Shown here: positions 27,601 through 35,674 of the stretch, piece by piece
Position numbering within the stretch: position 1 is the first letter of the stretch
Layout: each line of letters opens with the position of its first letter
Source: Ferrimonas sp. YFM
GTDB taxonomy: Bacteria > Pseudomonadota > Gammaproteobacteria > Enterobacterales > Shewanellaceae
Assembly (NCBI RefSeq): GCF_030296015.1
Contig: NZ_AP027368.1
Coordinates: forward strand, 434,001-498,000
Direction of reading: 5' to 3'
DNA: 64,000 nt
The notes under the pieces: generated by a model
Databases searched by the model: none
The model's input: the letters and a program-made list of their open reading frames with translations, nothing else
What the model was told of the DNA's origin: nothing
Made by a program: the position numbers and the translations under genes

Positions 27601-28743
27601 GACAAGGCGTTCGCCAAGGTGATGCGCGACTTCGGCCGCGAGCGCGGCTTCAAGTGCATCGTCGCCTCCGACGGTGAGACCGGCCTGCACTTCGCCGATT
27701 ACTACAAGCCCAGCGCCATCATCCTGGATATCGGCCTTCCGGGGATCGACGGCTGGACGGTGATGGAGCGGCTGAAGGAGAACCCGACCCTGCGCCACAT
27801 CCCGGTGCATTTCATGTCCGCCAACGACAGCACCCTGGATGCCATGCGCATGGGGGCCATCGGCTACCTGACCAAGCCGGTGAACCTGGTGGAGATGGAG
27901 AGCGCCTTTGGCAAGATTGAGGAGATCATCTCCAAGCCGGTGCGCAAGCTGCTGCTGGTGGAGGACGATGATCTGCAGCGTCACAGCATCCAGGAGCTGA
28001 TTGGCGACGGTGATGTCAGCATCACCGCCGTGGGCTCCGGCCGGGAGGCCCTGGAGGAGCTGGAGCACCAGGGCTATGACTGCATGGTGCTGGACCTGGG
28101 GCTGGAGGACATGTCCGGCTTCGAGCTGCTGGACAAGATCCGCCGCAGTGAAACCGCCGCCAGGGTGCCCATCATCATCTACACCGGCCGCGACCTGACC
28201 CGTGAGGAGGAGAAGGAGCTCAACCGCTACGCCGAGAGCATCATCATCAAGGGGGTGAAATCTCCCGAGCGTCTGCTGGATGAGTCTGCCCTGTTCCTGC
28301 ACCGGGTGGAGGCGGATCTGCCCGAGGAGAAGCGGGGGATGCTCAAGTCAATCCACCACAAGGAGTCGGCCCTGACCGGCAAGCAGATCCTGTTGGTGGA
28401 CGATGACATGCGCAACGTCTTTGCCCTCTCCAGTGTGCTGGAGGAGAAGGGGATGGCGGTGACCATCGCCCGCAACGGTTTCGAGGCCCTGGAGAAACTG
28501 GAGGAGATGGAGCAGGTGGACGGTGTGCTGATGGACATCATGATGCCGAAGATGGATGGCTATGAAGCGATGCGTCAAATCCGCCAGCGCAGCGACTGGG
28601 CCAAGCTGCCCATTATCGCCCTCACCGCCAAGGCGATGAAGGGGGATCGCAGCAAGTGCATCGAAGCCGGTGCCAGTGACTACCTAGCCAAGCCGGTGGA
28701 TACGGATAAGCTGCTGTCGATGTTGAGAGTGTGGTTGTACTGA
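24673..28743 (+). CDS. Hybrid sensor histidine kinase with HAMP, GAF and three receiver domains
   Basis: 1356 residues. Order: transmembrane helix 1 (about 12-32), a periplasmic double-Cache-like sensor (about 35-310), helix 2 (about 315-335), HAMP (to ~390), GAF-like domain (about 410-550), a long Glu/Gln coiled coil with repeated EELRVxNEELEE units (550-675), HisKA with phosphoacceptor H677 in [11 protein letters not shown], HATPase (about 795-915), a Pro-rich linker, then three REC domains with phosphoacceptors D1019 ([10 protein letters not shown]), D1141 ([10 protein letters not shown]) and D1288 ([10 protein letters not shown]). It is the first gene of a four-gene operon with cheR- and cheB-like genes and a REC-GGDEF gene. 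The coiled-coil repeats are typical of large CheR/CheB-linked kinases. Confidence 0.95.
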   Translation: MIRLAELKIRPKLIGLLFITGVIPMVIVTFIASRLANEALINQSFDQLNAVQSIRKANIENYFDERLADIRVLSESERIQNLLRELDEGSLTRERRQEFDVALEAYIQAYGYNNLYLIDGSDGRVDFALTLRELEGRGLQSGVLRGSGLNQAWTKVTTSGDAVVVDFAPFEPNQGSETAFLAQPIFDHQQRIVSVLVLQLTPEFVTGIVDARDGMGETGESYLMGVHGDGERYEFRSNMRTMGDGSYVVGYALAQPLDYWRKAAEMGTRGGFDTFIDSAGIPVLVSYNRLAIPGLQWYLISKVNEDEVTQPILDIYTQVVMTAALVLLFIGGAAFLFSRTLTQPLIDGMEFAQKIARGKLGANLPEARSDELGDLARALNGMARDLRDQHWLVSGKETLDDQLRGDLQMEELAGRFITQFCKHMDCQLGALYLLDDDRMLGLQASYSFTDRQGNFNRIALGEGMVGQSLLEEEVICFSRVERAPVLNFGAGELIPEHFMAIPISVDGHKLGAVLLGATTPFSSLQRKFIDQVMSNVGILFNAANARQVIDQLLAQAQEQQQALKVTNEELEEQTDALRRSEGELQAQQEELRVANEELEEQAKVLKQSEAELQAQQEELRVTNEELEERSKALEEQKEAMEASNHQLQQAQKEARDKASELEEASKYKSEFLANMSHELRTPLNSILILSQLFAGNKEGNLNDKQIEAARAINSSGSDLLSLINEILDLSKIEAGKVELMVEEVGIDSLFADLERLYRELATDKGLDFQLKVQGAVPDTLHTDSMRLQQVLRNLLTNAFKFTHEGEVSLTLSSPDPKWCLERGINGEGCIAFAVKDDGIGISKDKQQAIFQAFQQADGSTSRKYGGTGLGLSITKELTRLLGGSIHLESEEGQGSCFTLVLPQGGPKLPDNAEPQPSAPALELKPQPLTEPAPAPMAPVVPAPKVVQTPPGDDSEYISDDRKGLSEEERSLLIIEDDKAFAKVMRDFGRERGFKCIVASDGETGLHFADYYKPSAIILDIGLPGIDGWTVMERLKENPTLRHIPVHFMSANDSTLDAMRMGAIGYLTKPVNLVEMESAFGKIEEIISKPVRKLLLVEDDDLQRHSIQELIGDGDVSITAVGSGREALEELEHQGYDCMVLDLGLEDMSGFELLDKIRRSETAARVPIIIYTGRDLTREEEKELNRYAESIIIKGVKSPERLLDESALFLHRVEADLPEEKRGMLKSIHHKESALTGKQILLVDDDMRNVFALSSVLEEKGMAVTIARNGFEALEKLEEMEQVDGVLMDIMMPKMDGYEAMRQIRQRSDWAKLPIIALTAKAMKGDRSKCIEAGASDYLAKPVDTDKLLSMLRVWLY

Positions 28744-29582
28744 TGAGTGAGATGGTAACCGTTGCCGATGAGCAACTGGAGATAGACCTGCTGCTGGAGG
28801 CGATCTTCCGCAAGTATGGCTATGACTTCCGGGATTACGCCGGGGCGCACACCAAGCGCCGTTTGGATCTGCGCCGCGCCCGGGAGGGGATGGCCAGCTT
28901 CTCGGAGATGCAGCACAAGGTGATCCGCGAGCCGGACTTCTTCAATAAGCTGCTGCTGGATCTCTCCATCAATGTCACCGAGATGTTCCGCGACCCCTGG
29001 TTCTATCAGAAGGTGCGCGAGGTGGTGGTGCCTCATCTGCAGACCTACCCCTTTATCAAGGTGTGGCACGCGGGCTGTTCCTCCGGCCAGGAGGTGTACT
29101 CCATGGGGATCCTGCTGGAGGAGGAGGGGCTCAAGGAGCGGGTGCAGATCTACGCCACCGACTTCAACGAGCGGATTCTGGAGAAGGCCCGTCAGGGGAT
29201 CTACCCGATGAACCTGGTGCGGGAGTACACCGCCAACTATCAGAAGGCGGGGGGCACAGGCTCCTTCTGCGATTACTACACCGCAGATTACGACAGCGCG
29301 GTGATCAAGAGCCGGCTGCGGGATAAGGTGCTGTTCTCCTCCCACAACCTGGTGACCGACAGTGTGTTTGGCGAGATGAATCTGATCTTCTGCCGAAACG
29401 TACTGATCTACTTCAACCGGGAGCTGCAGAGCAAGGTGCTGAAGCTGTTCTACGACAGCCTCTGCCCCGGCGGCTTCCTCTGCCTGGGGTCCAAGGAGAG
29501 CATCCGCTTCTCCGAGGTGGCGGACAAGTTTGAGGTGGTGTCTGAGCGGGAGCGCATCTATCGCAAGAAGCGCCTGCCATAG
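28743..29582 (+). CDS. CheR-type protein glutamate methyltransferase
   Basis: 279 residues from an ATG overlapping the kinase stop (TGATG), so translation is coupled. It has the CheR N-terminal helical domain (YGYDFRDYAGAHTKRRLDLR) and SAM-binding domain (VWHAGCSSGQEVYSMGILL as the motif I region, ATDFNERIL, NLIFCRNVLIYF, GFLCLGSKES). The family methylates glutamates on chemoreceptors. Because no receptor or CheA/CheW is in the operon, the target may be the coiled-coil region of the upstream kinase, as proposed for similar CheR-CheB-hybrid-kinase loci. Methylation of a classical receptor remains possible. Confidence 0.92.
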   Translation: MSEMVTVADEQLEIDLLLEAIFRKYGYDFRDYAGAHTKRRLDLRRAREGMASFSEMQHKVIREPDFFNKLLLDLSINVTEMFRDPWFYQKVREVVVPHLQTYPFIKVWHAGCSSGQEVYSMGILLEEEGLKERVQIYATDFNERILEKARQGIYPMNLVREYTANYQKAGGTGSFCDYYTADYDSAVIKSRLRDKVLFSSHNLVTDSVFGEMNLIFCRNVLIYFNRELQSKVLKLFYDSLCPGGFLCLGSKESIRFSEVADKFEVVSERERIYRKKRLP

Positions 29583-29590
29583 GGGAGAGA

Positions 29591-30169
29591 ATGAAGTCGG
29601 ACTCTGACTACAAAGCGGTGGTGATCGGGGTGTCTGCCGGAGGCCTGGCGGCCCTGGAGAAGATCCTGCCCAAGCTCAAGGGGAGCTTTCCCCTGCCGGT
29701 GCTGATCGTTCAGCACGTGGGGCCGGTGTCCGACAGCTATCTCCCCATCCACTTCAGCATGCGCTGCGCCCTGCCGGTGTACGAGGCCGAGGATAAGCAG
29801 CCCATTGAAGCGGGCACCATCTATTTTGCTCCACCCAACTATCACCTGATGGTGGAGCTGAAGCACACCCTGGCCCTGAGTACCGAGGACAGGGTCAATT
29901 TCTCGCGGCCGGCGGTGGATGTGCTGTTTGAAACTGCCGCCGATGCCTATGGTCCGGGCCTGGTGGGGGTGATCCTCACCGGCTCCAACGGCGACGGGGC
30001 TGCGGGAATGGCAAGGATAAAACAGCGCGGGGGGCTGCTGGTGGTGCAGAGCCCCGAGAGCGCGGAAGCGCCACAGATGCCGATGGCGGTGCTGGAACGG
30101 GTCGAGGTTGACCACCAGCTGTCTCTGGATGAGATCGGCCACTTTTTAAATTCACTGAGTAGCGACTAG
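29591..30169 (+). CDS. CheB-type methylesterase without receiver domain
   Basis: 192 residues comprising only the CheB catalytic domain. The Ser-His-Asp triad is visible: S15 (GVSAGG), H42 (VQHV) and D135 (TGSNGDGAAGM; canonical CheB has GMGDDGAAGM). CheB demethylates or deamidates receptor glutamates. Lack of an N-terminal receiver domain means it is not directly phospho-controlled; control could come from the neighbouring kinase or regulator. It sits 8 bases after the cheR-like gene with GGGGAGAG upstream of the ATG. Confidence 0.92.
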   Translation: MKSDSDYKAVVIGVSAGGLAALEKILPKLKGSFPLPVLIVQHVGPVSDSYLPIHFSMRCALPVYEAEDKQPIEAGTIYFAPPNYHLMVELKHTLALSTEDRVNFSRPAVDVLFETAADAYGPGLVGVILTGSNGDGAAGMARIKQRGGLLVVQSPESAEAPQMPMAVLERVEVDHQLSLDEIGHFLNSLSSD

Positions 30170-30171
30170 TT

Positions 30172-31182
30172 ATGGGTATTCCCAAGATACTGATAGTGGA
30201 CGACCGACCCGAAAACCTGCTGACCCTGGAGGGGCTGCTGGAGGGGTTCGATGCCGAGTTGGTTCGGGCCACCTCGGGCGAACAGGCCCTGGCCCACACC
30301 CTGGATCATGACTTTGCCCTGATCCTGCTGGATGTGCAGATGCCGGGGATGGACGGGTTCGAAGTGGCGGAGCTGATGCGGGGCAACAGCAAGACCAAGC
30401 ATATCCCCATCATCTTCGTCACCGCCTCCTACAAGGCGTCGGAGCACGTCTTCAAAGGCTATGAATCCGGTGCGGTGGATTACCTGCTTAAGCCACTGAA
30501 CCCGATGATGTTCCGCAGCAAGGTTGGGGTGTTTCTCGAGCTGTATGCCCAGCGAGAGGCCCTGTCTGAGAAGACCCAGGAGTTCGATCGCAAACTGGTG
30601 GAGCTGGAGGAGTTGCAGCAGCAGTTGGAGGAGACCAACGAGCAGCTGTTGATGCTCTCCACCACCGATGGCCTCACCGGCCTGCTGAACTGGCGCCGCT
30701 TCGATGAGCTGCTCAACGAGGAGTGGAAGCGCGGCAGCCGTACCCAGCGTTCCCTCTCCCTGGTGCTGATGGACATCGATCACTTCAAGGCGTACAACGA
30801 CACCTATGGTCACCAGCTGGGCGACGACTGCCTGAGGGAGGTGGCCTCCACCCTGGTGAAGATCCCCATGCGCGCCATGGACAAAACCTCCCGCATCGGT
30901 GGTGAGGAGTTTGCCGTGTTGCTGCCGGAGACCGACTGCAGTGGTGCCATGGAGGTGGCCAACCGCATCCGTGAATGCGTCGATGCCCTGAACAAGCCAC
31001 ACCGCAGTTCGCCCACGGCGGAGAACGTCACCATCAGCGTGGGGGTGGCCAGCATGGTGCCTACCCTGGACGATCCGGCAAGAAAGCTGCTGGAGATGGC
31101 GGACGTGGCCCTGTACGAAGCCAAGAGCGAGGGGCGCAACCGTTGCTGCTGCCACGAGTGCAGCCTGGTGACCCCGGCATAG
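30172..31182 (+). CDS. Response regulator diguanylate cyclase (REC-GGDEF)
   Basis: 336 residues, starting 2 bases after the methylesterase stop. The receiver domain spans residues 4-120 with phosphoacceptor D54 (LLDVQMPGMDG) and conserved DDRPENL acidic pair and KP switch lysine. A coiled-coil linker (FDRKLVELEELQQQLEETNE) leads to a GGDEF domain with GGEEF at 243-247. Unlike the three membrane cyclases near the window start, it keeps the RxxD inhibitory site (RAMD, 234-237). It is the likely output of the operon: kinase activity would be converted to cyclic di-GMP. No terminator is evident after it. Confidence 0.95.
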   Translation: MGIPKILIVDDRPENLLTLEGLLEGFDAELVRATSGEQALAHTLDHDFALILLDVQMPGMDGFEVAELMRGNSKTKHIPIIFVTASYKASEHVFKGYESGAVDYLLKPLNPMMFRSKVGVFLELYAQREALSEKTQEFDRKLVELEELQQQLEETNEQLLMLSTTDGLTGLLNWRRFDELLNEEWKRGSRTQRSLSLVLMDIDHFKAYNDTYGHQLGDDCLREVASTLVKIPMRAMDKTSRIGGEEFAVLLPETDCSGAMEVANRIRECVDALNKPHRSSPTAENVTISVGVASMVPTLDDPARKLLEMADVALYEAKSEGRNRCCCHECSLVTPA

Positions 31183-31264
31183 CCCGCCTTAAGCTTGCGG
31201 CAGATCAAACTTAGTGAGGTTCCTGCCCAGAGTGAGCGCTGATCGATTGTATGACGATTTTTAA

Positions 31265-31292
31265 ATGAGTAATATTTTGCTCGTTTACTCAT
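31265..31292. promoter_or_regulatory. 28-bp inverted repeat upstream of the nickel transporter operon
   Basis: ATGAGTAA (31265-31272) and TTACTCAT (31285-31292) form a perfect 8-bp dyad separated by 12 AT-rich bases, 14 bases before the nikK start. The 28-bp span equals that of the E. coli NikR operator (GTATGA-N16-TCATAC), though the half-site differs. It is a plausible operator for a metal-responsive repressor. No nikR gene is in the window. Confidence 0.5.
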
Positions 31293-31306
31293 CGACGGAG
31301 CGTTCC

Positions 31307-32074
31307 ATGTCCCAGTTTCTTCGCGCCGGTCTGCTGACCGCCTCCCTGATCAGCGGTGCCGTCAGCGCCCACTTCCAGGAACTGATCCCTCAGTCCGATT
31401 CCCTGAACGCCGTCAGTGGCGGCCAGGTGCAACTGGCGCTGACCTTTACCCACCCCATGGAGCGCGGTCCGGCGATGGCCATGGGCGCACCGGTGCAGTT
31501 TGGCGTGGTCGGCCCCCAGGGCAAGCAGGACCTGATGAAACGCCTCACTTCGACCCAGGTGGACGGTAAGCAGGCCTACCTGGCGGACTACCGGGTCACC
31601 CGTCCTGGCGACTACCTTTTCTATCTGGAGCCTGCGCCTTACTGGGAACCCGGTGAGGGTAAGATGATCATCCACTACACCAAGGTGGTGGTGGATGGCT
31701 TCGGTGCCCTGGAGGGCTGGGACCAACAAGTGGGGCTGCCGGTAGAGATTGAGCCTCTGAGCCGCCCCTACAGCCTGTGGACAGGTAACCTGTTCCAGGG
31801 CGTGGTACGCCATCAGGGTGAACCGGTTCCCTTCGCCGAAGTCGAGGTGGAGTGGCGCAACGACGGCAGCGTCACTGCCCCGTCCGACGGCTATGTCACC
31901 CAGGTGATCAAGGCTGACGCCAATGGGATGTTCAGCTACGCCATGCCCAAGTCCGGCTGGTGGGGTTTCGCGGCCCTGCTGGAAGCGGATAAGCCGATGA
32001 CCAACCCCGAGGGCCAGCAGGTGCCCGTGGAGCTTGGCGGCCTCATCTGGGTGCACGCCCGGGATATGAAGTAG
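31307..32074 (+). CDS. nikK: NikK-like periplasmic component (DUF4198) of nickel ECF transporter
   Basis: 255 residues from the ATG at 31307, which has GGAG upstream and starts directly with a signal peptide ([20 protein letters not shown]). The mature protein would begin with an Ala-His-Phe N-terminus, as in DUF4198 family proteins, with beta-sandwich segments and conserved [21 protein letters not shown] and [10 protein letters not shown] blocks. DUF4198 proteins accompany CbiM/NikM-type permeases in NikKMLQO transporters and are thought to help deliver Ni2+ in the periplasm. First gene of a five-gene operon with tight spacing. Confidence 0.82.
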   Translation: MSQFLRAGLLTASLISGAVSAHFQELIPQSDSLNAVSGGQVQLALTFTHPMERGPAMAMGAPVQFGVVGPQGKQDLMKRLTSTQVDGKQAYLADYRVTRPGDYLFYLEPAPYWEPGEGKMIIHYTKVVVDGFGALEGWDQQVGLPVEIEPLSRPYSLWTGNLFQGVVRHQGEPVPFAEVEVEWRNDGSVTAPSDGYVTQVIKADANGMFSYAMPKSGWWGFAALLEADKPMTNPEGQQVPVELGGLIWVHARDMK

Positions 32075-32083
32075 GAGATAACC

Positions 32084-32698
32084 ATGGCCCACATCCCAGA
32101 CGGGGTACTCTCTCTGCCGGTATTGGCTGCCTCAGGTGTGGTGGCCGCCGGCCTGACCCTGGTGGCGGTGAAGCGGATGAACTACGACCGTATCCCCCAG
32201 GCGGCGGTGCTGGCGGCGGCGTTCTTTGTCGCCTCCCTGGTGACGGTACCCGTGGGCCCCTCCAGTGTTCACCTGATCCTCAATGGCCTGATGGGGGTGC
32301 TGCTGGGCTGGGCCGCAGTGCCCGCCCTGTTGGTGGCCCTGTGTATGCAGGCGGTGTTTTTCGGGTATGGTGGTCTGTCGGTGCTCGGGGTCAATGCCCT
32401 GAACCTGGCGTTGCCGGCACTGCTGTGTGCCTGGTTTATCGCCCCCAGGCTGCGCGCCGCCCAGGGGCGGGCCGTGCTCTATTGGGGGGCCGCCGCCGGC
32501 GCCCTGGGCGTGGGGCTGACCGGGGTGATGGTGATGTTGTCCCTGGTGGCCAGCGGTCCTGAATACCTGCCGGCGGGGCGGGTGGTTCTGGTGACCTATT
32601 TGCCCCTGCTGCTGGTGGAGGCGGCGGTGACCGCCTGGGCACTGAGTTTTATGAAACGGGTGGCACCTGAGTTGCTGACCCCGGGAGAGAACGAATGA
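32084..32698 (+). CDS. nikM: NikM/CbiM-type substrate-binding permease of ECF Ni/Co transporter
   Basis: 204 residues with six or seven transmembrane helices. In NikM/CbiM the metal is held by the N-terminal amine, the His at position 2 and a second His. Here the sequence begins MAHIPDG: removal of Met before Ala would leave Ala-His, putting His back at position 2. The second His is H63 (GPSSVHLILNG). This is the S component of the energy-coupling-factor importer. Nickel is favoured over cobalt because NikK and NikL-type partners are present, but cobalt cannot be excluded. Confidence 0.9.
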   Translation: MAHIPDGVLSLPVLAASGVVAAGLTLVAVKRMNYDRIPQAAVLAAAFFVASLVTVPVGPSSVHLILNGLMGVLLGWAAVPALLVALCMQAVFFGYGGLSVLGVNALNLALPALLCAWFIAPRLRAAQGRAVLYWGAAAGALGVGLTGVMVMLSLVASGPEYLPAGRVVLVTYLPLLLVEAAVTAWALSFMKRVAPELLTPGENE

Positions 32699-33225
32699 GA
32701 TCTTGGATTCTGGGCCTGGCCCTGGTGATGAGCTGCGCCGCCCAGGCACACCTGCTGAAGGTGTTTGCCTATGGTGAAGGAGGCCGGGTACACGGGAGTG
32801 TCTACTTCGCCGGCGGCGGCCCGGCCACCGGGGCCAGTGTCCAGGTGCTGGCCCTCGACGGCTCGGTGCTGGCGACCTTGAGCCCGGATGAGAATGGCGA
32901 GTTTGTCTATCAGCCCGAGGCGCCCCGGGATCTTGAACTGCTGGTGGATACCGGTGACGGTCACCAGGTCCGCTGGCCGGTGAGTGCCGATGAACTTCAG
33001 GGGGTATTGCCGGCCCCACAACCTGGCCAAACGGTTGCCCCGGAGGCGGTGAACCAGCAACAGCTGCTGTCGATGATCGAGCAGGCGGTGGCCCGTCAGG
33101 TGGGGCCCCTGCGTCAGGAGCTGCAGCAGGCTGAGGACAGGGCCAGGTTGTCTGACATCCTTGGTGGTCTGGGGATGATCTTTGGCATCGCCGGCCTGGC
33201 GATGTGGTGGCGGGGCCGCCGGTGA
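32695..33225 (+). CDS. nikL: NikL-like component of nickel ECF transporter
   Basis: 176 residues. N-terminal signal peptide (ILGLALVMSCAAQAHLLKV), a carboxypeptidase-regulatory/Ig-like beta domain (VHGSVYFAGGGPATGASVQVLALDG), a Gln-rich helical segment, and one C-terminal transmembrane helix (ILGGLGMIFGIAGLAMWW) with a positively charged tail. This matches NikL, which replaces CbiN/NikN in NikKMLQO systems. It overlaps nikM by 4 bases (ATGA) and nikQ by 4 bases (GTGA). Confidence 0.82.
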   Translation: MRSWILGLALVMSCAAQAHLLKVFAYGEGGRVHGSVYFAGGGPATGASVQVLALDGSVLATLSPDENGEFVYQPEAPRDLELLVDTGDGHQVRWPVSADELQGVLPAPQPGQTVAPEAVNQQQLLSMIEQAVARQVGPLRQELQQAEDRARLSDILGGLGMIFGIAGLAMWWRGRR

Positions 33226-33980
33226 ACGACGGCCTCTGGCTTAGAAGCCAGCAACCCCGCTGGCTGGAGCGCAGTGACCCCAGATTGAGGGTGCTGTGCG
33301 CCCTGGTGTTGCTGACGGTGACCCTGGGGCTGAGTCATCCCCTGCCTCTGCTGCTCTCTTTGGGGTTCGCCCTGAGCCTGGTGCCCCTGGTGGGCCTCTC
33401 CTTCAAAGCCCTGTTCAAGCGCCTGCTGGCGGTAGAGGGGCTGATGATCCTGCTATTGGTCTCCCTGCCCTTTACCCTGCCCGGAGAGCCCCTGTGGCAA
33501 GGGCTGGGCCTGACTCTGACCGCTGAGGGTCTGGAGCGGGCCCTGGTGGTGCTGCTCCGTGCCAACACCATGGTGGTGGGGATGCTGACCCTGCTGGGCA
33601 GCATGGAGCCTGAACGCCTGGGTCACGCCCTGGGCCGTCTGGGGGTGCCGGACAAGCTGGTGCACCTGTTCCTGATGACGGTACGCTATCTGTTCGTGCT
33701 GCTGGAGGAGTACCGGCGCCTGCGTCAGGCGATGCGCGCCCGCGCCTTCAAACCTGGCAGCAACCTGCACACCTGGCGCACCCTGGGCTGGCTGATTGGC
33801 ATGCTGCTGATCCGTTCCATGGAGCGCTCTACCCGGGTGCTGGCGGCCATGCGCTGTCGTGGCTTCCAGGGGCGTTTCTATCTGATCCACAAAGGGGAGT
33901 GGCAGGCGATGGACAGCCTGCACCTGGCCCTGTTTACCTCCCTGGCCCTGAGCCTGAAACTGCTGGAGCTACAGTTATGA
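33222..33980 (+). CDS. nikQ: ECF transporter T component (CbiQ/NikQ)
   Basis: 252 residues from a GTG overlapping the nikL stop; a longer in-frame start reads into nikL and is not used. It has several hydrophobic helices and the two coupling-helix motifs of the family: MRARAF near residue 174 and MRCRGFQGRF near residue 212 (Ala-Arg-Gly type signatures), which contact the ATPase. It links NikM to the NikO ATPase. The stop overlaps the nikO start (ATGA). Confidence 0.92.
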   Translation: MNDGLWLRSQQPRWLERSDPRLRVLCALVLLTVTLGLSHPLPLLLSLGFALSLVPLVGLSFKALFKRLLAVEGLMILLLVSLPFTLPGEPLWQGLGLTLTAEGLERALVVLLRANTMVVGMLTLLGSMEPERLGHALGRLGVPDKLVHLFLMTVRYLFVLLEEYRRLRQAMRARAFKPGSNLHTWRTLGWLIGMLLIRSMERSTRVLAAMRCRGFQGRFYLIHKGEWQAMDSLHLALFTSLALSLKLLELQL

Positions 33981-34753
33981 GTCACCCACTGATTGAACTG
34001 CGCGATCTGGCCTTCGGCTACGGAGAGCGACCCGTATTCCAGGGGGTGAACCTGACCCTGAACCCCGGTGAGCGGCTGGCCCTGGTGGGGGGCAACGGTG
34101 CCGGCAAGTCCACATTGCTGCAGCTGGTGGTGGGGCTGCGCCGCCCCCGAGAGGGCCAGGTGCTGGCCTTTGGCCAACCCTGCTCTGACGAGGCGGCTTT
34201 CCATCAGATGCGCAGTCAGGTGGGGCTGTTGTTTCAGGACTCCGATGACCAGCTGTTCTGCCCGACGGTGATCGAAGACGTGGCCTTCGGTCCCCTGAAT
34301 CAGGGGATGGACCAGAAGGAGGCCACCGCCCTGGCCAGGGAGACCCTGGCCAGCCTGGGTCTGGAAGCCTTCGCCGATCGCATCACCCATCGCCTCTCCG
34401 GCGGCGAGAAGCGGCTGGTGGCCCTGGCTTCGGTGCTGGCGATGCGTCCCAAGGTGCTGCTGCTGGACGAGCCCACCAACGGCCTGGATGAGCAGGCCCA
34501 GCAGCGACTGCTGGAGCGGCTTCAGGGGCTGGATCTGGCGATGATTCTGGTGTCTCACGACAAGTCGGTCATCGAGAAGCTGGCCAACCGGGCGGTGATC
34601 CTGCAGCAGGGGGAGTTGCTGGAGGCGGTGATGCACAGCCATCCCCATCAGCACACCCACAGCCATCTGCATATCCACCCCAAGCGGGAGCTGGAGAGCG
34701 ACCACAGCCACCCCACTCCGGCTCACAGCGACCACCACAACGCCGGCAACTGA
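33977..34753 (+). CDS. nikO: ECF transporter ATPase (CbiO/NikO) with His-rich tail
   Basis: 258 residues from the ATG at 33977. ABC motifs are complete: Walker A GGNGAGKST, Q-loop LFQDSDDQLF, signature LSGGEKR, Walker B VLLLDEPT, and the H-loop in LVSHDKS. After the ATPase core ends near residue 218, a ~40-residue tail contains 13 histidines (starting MHSHPHQHTHSHLHIHP). Such tails bind Ni2+ in other nickel proteins and may buffer or sense imported metal. Only one ATPase gene is present, so it probably acts as a homodimer. Confidence 0.94.
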   Translation: MSHPLIELRDLAFGYGERPVFQGVNLTLNPGERLALVGGNGAGKSTLLQLVVGLRRPREGQVLAFGQPCSDEAAFHQMRSQVGLLFQDSDDQLFCPTVIEDVAFGPLNQGMDQKEATALARETLASLGLEAFADRITHRLSGGEKRLVALASVLAMRPKVLLLDEPTNGLDEQAQQRLLERLQGLDLAMILVSHDKSVIEKLANRAVILQQGELLEAVMHSHPHQHTHSHLHIHPKRELESDHSHPTPAHSDHHNAGN

Positions 34754-34854
34754 TGCCTATGGCTACCCCTGCTTTGGCGGTGGCCACCCCCTTCCCCCGC
34801 CGTCGTTTCCATTGAACCTGGGTCGTTAGCCGGATCACCTTTCTCACCGAATAA

Positions 34855-34900
34855 CTGGCATATGCCAATTACTCGCGCTAAGGTTATTGGCATATGCCAG
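34855..34900. promoter_or_regulatory. Double-palindrome operator upstream of the DUF134 gene
   Basis: Two copies of the 12-bp palindrome TGGCATATGCCA (34856-34867 and 34888-34899), 32 bp apart, about three helical turns. Taken with flanks, CTGGCATATGCCAAT (34855-34869) and ATTGGCATATGCCAG (34886-34900) are exact reverse complements, so the whole region is one large dyad. The distal site ends 13 bases before the DUF134 ATG. This is likely an operator for an autoregulating DNA-binding protein, most simply the DUF134 product itself. Confidence 0.7.
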
Positions 34901-34913
34901 ATATGAGGTGGAT

Positions 34914-35222
34914 ATGCCCAGACCCAAACTTACCCGCAAGGTGCGCTGCTGCGCCCCTTATAGCTTGTACAAACCCAATGGTGTGCCCGGCAAGGAGCTG
35001 ACCAAGGTGCCCCTGGGTGCCGATGAGCTTGAGGCGATGCGCCTCACCGACATGGAGGGGATGAGCCAGCAGCAGGCGGCGGAGGCGATGGGGGTATCCC
35101 GGCAGACCCTGGGCAACATAGTGACTTCGGCACGCCGTAAGGTGGTGTCTGCCCTGGTTCAGGGGCAGGCGCTGGAGATGGAGTCGAGCTTGCCCTTCCC
35201 AGCAGAACAAGAGGAGCAGTAG
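34914..35222 (+). CDS. DUF134 (UPF0251) family HTH DNA-binding protein
   Basis: 102 residues from the ATG at 34914 (GAGGTG upstream). Begins MPRPKLTRKVRC, the typical DUF134 start with a Cys pair (RCCAPY), followed by a sigma-70 region 4-like helix-turn-helix (MSQQQAAEAMGVSRQTLGNIV). Family members are presumed transcription regulators, often next to NifX/NafY-like cofactor-binding proteins, as here. The product probably binds the twin palindromes just upstream. The next gene starts 2 bases after its stop. Confidence 0.88.
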   Translation: MPRPKLTRKVRCCAPYSLYKPNGVPGKELTKVPLGADELEAMRLTDMEGMSQQQAAEAMGVSRQTLGNIVTSARRKVVSALVQGQALEMESSLPFPAEQEEQ

Positions 35223-35224
35223 TT

Positions 35225-35674
35225 ATGGCCATTGCCATGCCAGTAACCGACCGGGCCCGGGTGGCCGGACACTTCGCCAAGGCCAACGCCTTCGCGGTCT
35301 ACAGCGATGAGGGCCAACTGATTCGCATCGACAACAGCCAGGATGGCGGCTGTGGACAGAAGAAGCGCCTGGTTAAGGTGTTCAAGGAGATGCAGGTCAC
35401 CAAGGTGGTGCTGCGCAACATCGGCGAGCGCTCTCTGGCTCGCCTGCTTAATGCCGGCATCGAGGTGGAGCGACTGACCCGGGGCGCCACCATTGCCCAG
35501 GTGTTGGATGGCAGCATCGCCACCAACGCCCTGACCGAAGCGGCCCAGGGGCGCCCCTGCAAGCCCAAGTCCAGCAAGTGCTGTGGCCATAAGAGTCCGC
35601 CAAAGCTGTTGGAGACCGCCCCTGGAGCCCTGAGCAGGGCGGACGGTGCCCTGCCCAAGATCAAGCTGAACTGA
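35225..35674 (+). CDS. NifX/NafY-like iron-molybdenum cofactor-binding domain protein
   Basis: 149 residues. The first ~105 residues match the dinitrogenase FeMo-cofactor-binding fold seen in NifX, NafY, the NifB C-terminus and many non-nitrogen-fixing proteins (IAMPVTDRARVAGHFAKANAF; ...GERSLARLLNAGIEVE). A Cys/Lys-rich tail (CKPKSSKCCGHK) could bind metal. No nif genes are present, so the cargo is probably another metal or Fe-S cluster. It is co-transcribed with the DUF134 regulator gene and lies downstream of the nickel importer. Confidence 0.85.
   Translation: MAIAMPVTDRARVAGHFAKANAFAVYSDEGQLIRIDNSQDGGCGQKKRLVKVFKEMQVTKVVLRNIGERSLARLLNAGIEVERLTRGATIAQVLDGSIATNALTEAAQGRPCKPKSSKCCGHKSPPKLLETAPGALSRADGALPKIKLN

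Noticed and set aside
24583-28302. 1239-codon open frame opposite the hybrid kinase
   Set aside because: Compositional shadow of the kinase gene; rich in Gln/His/Leu with no recognisable domain.
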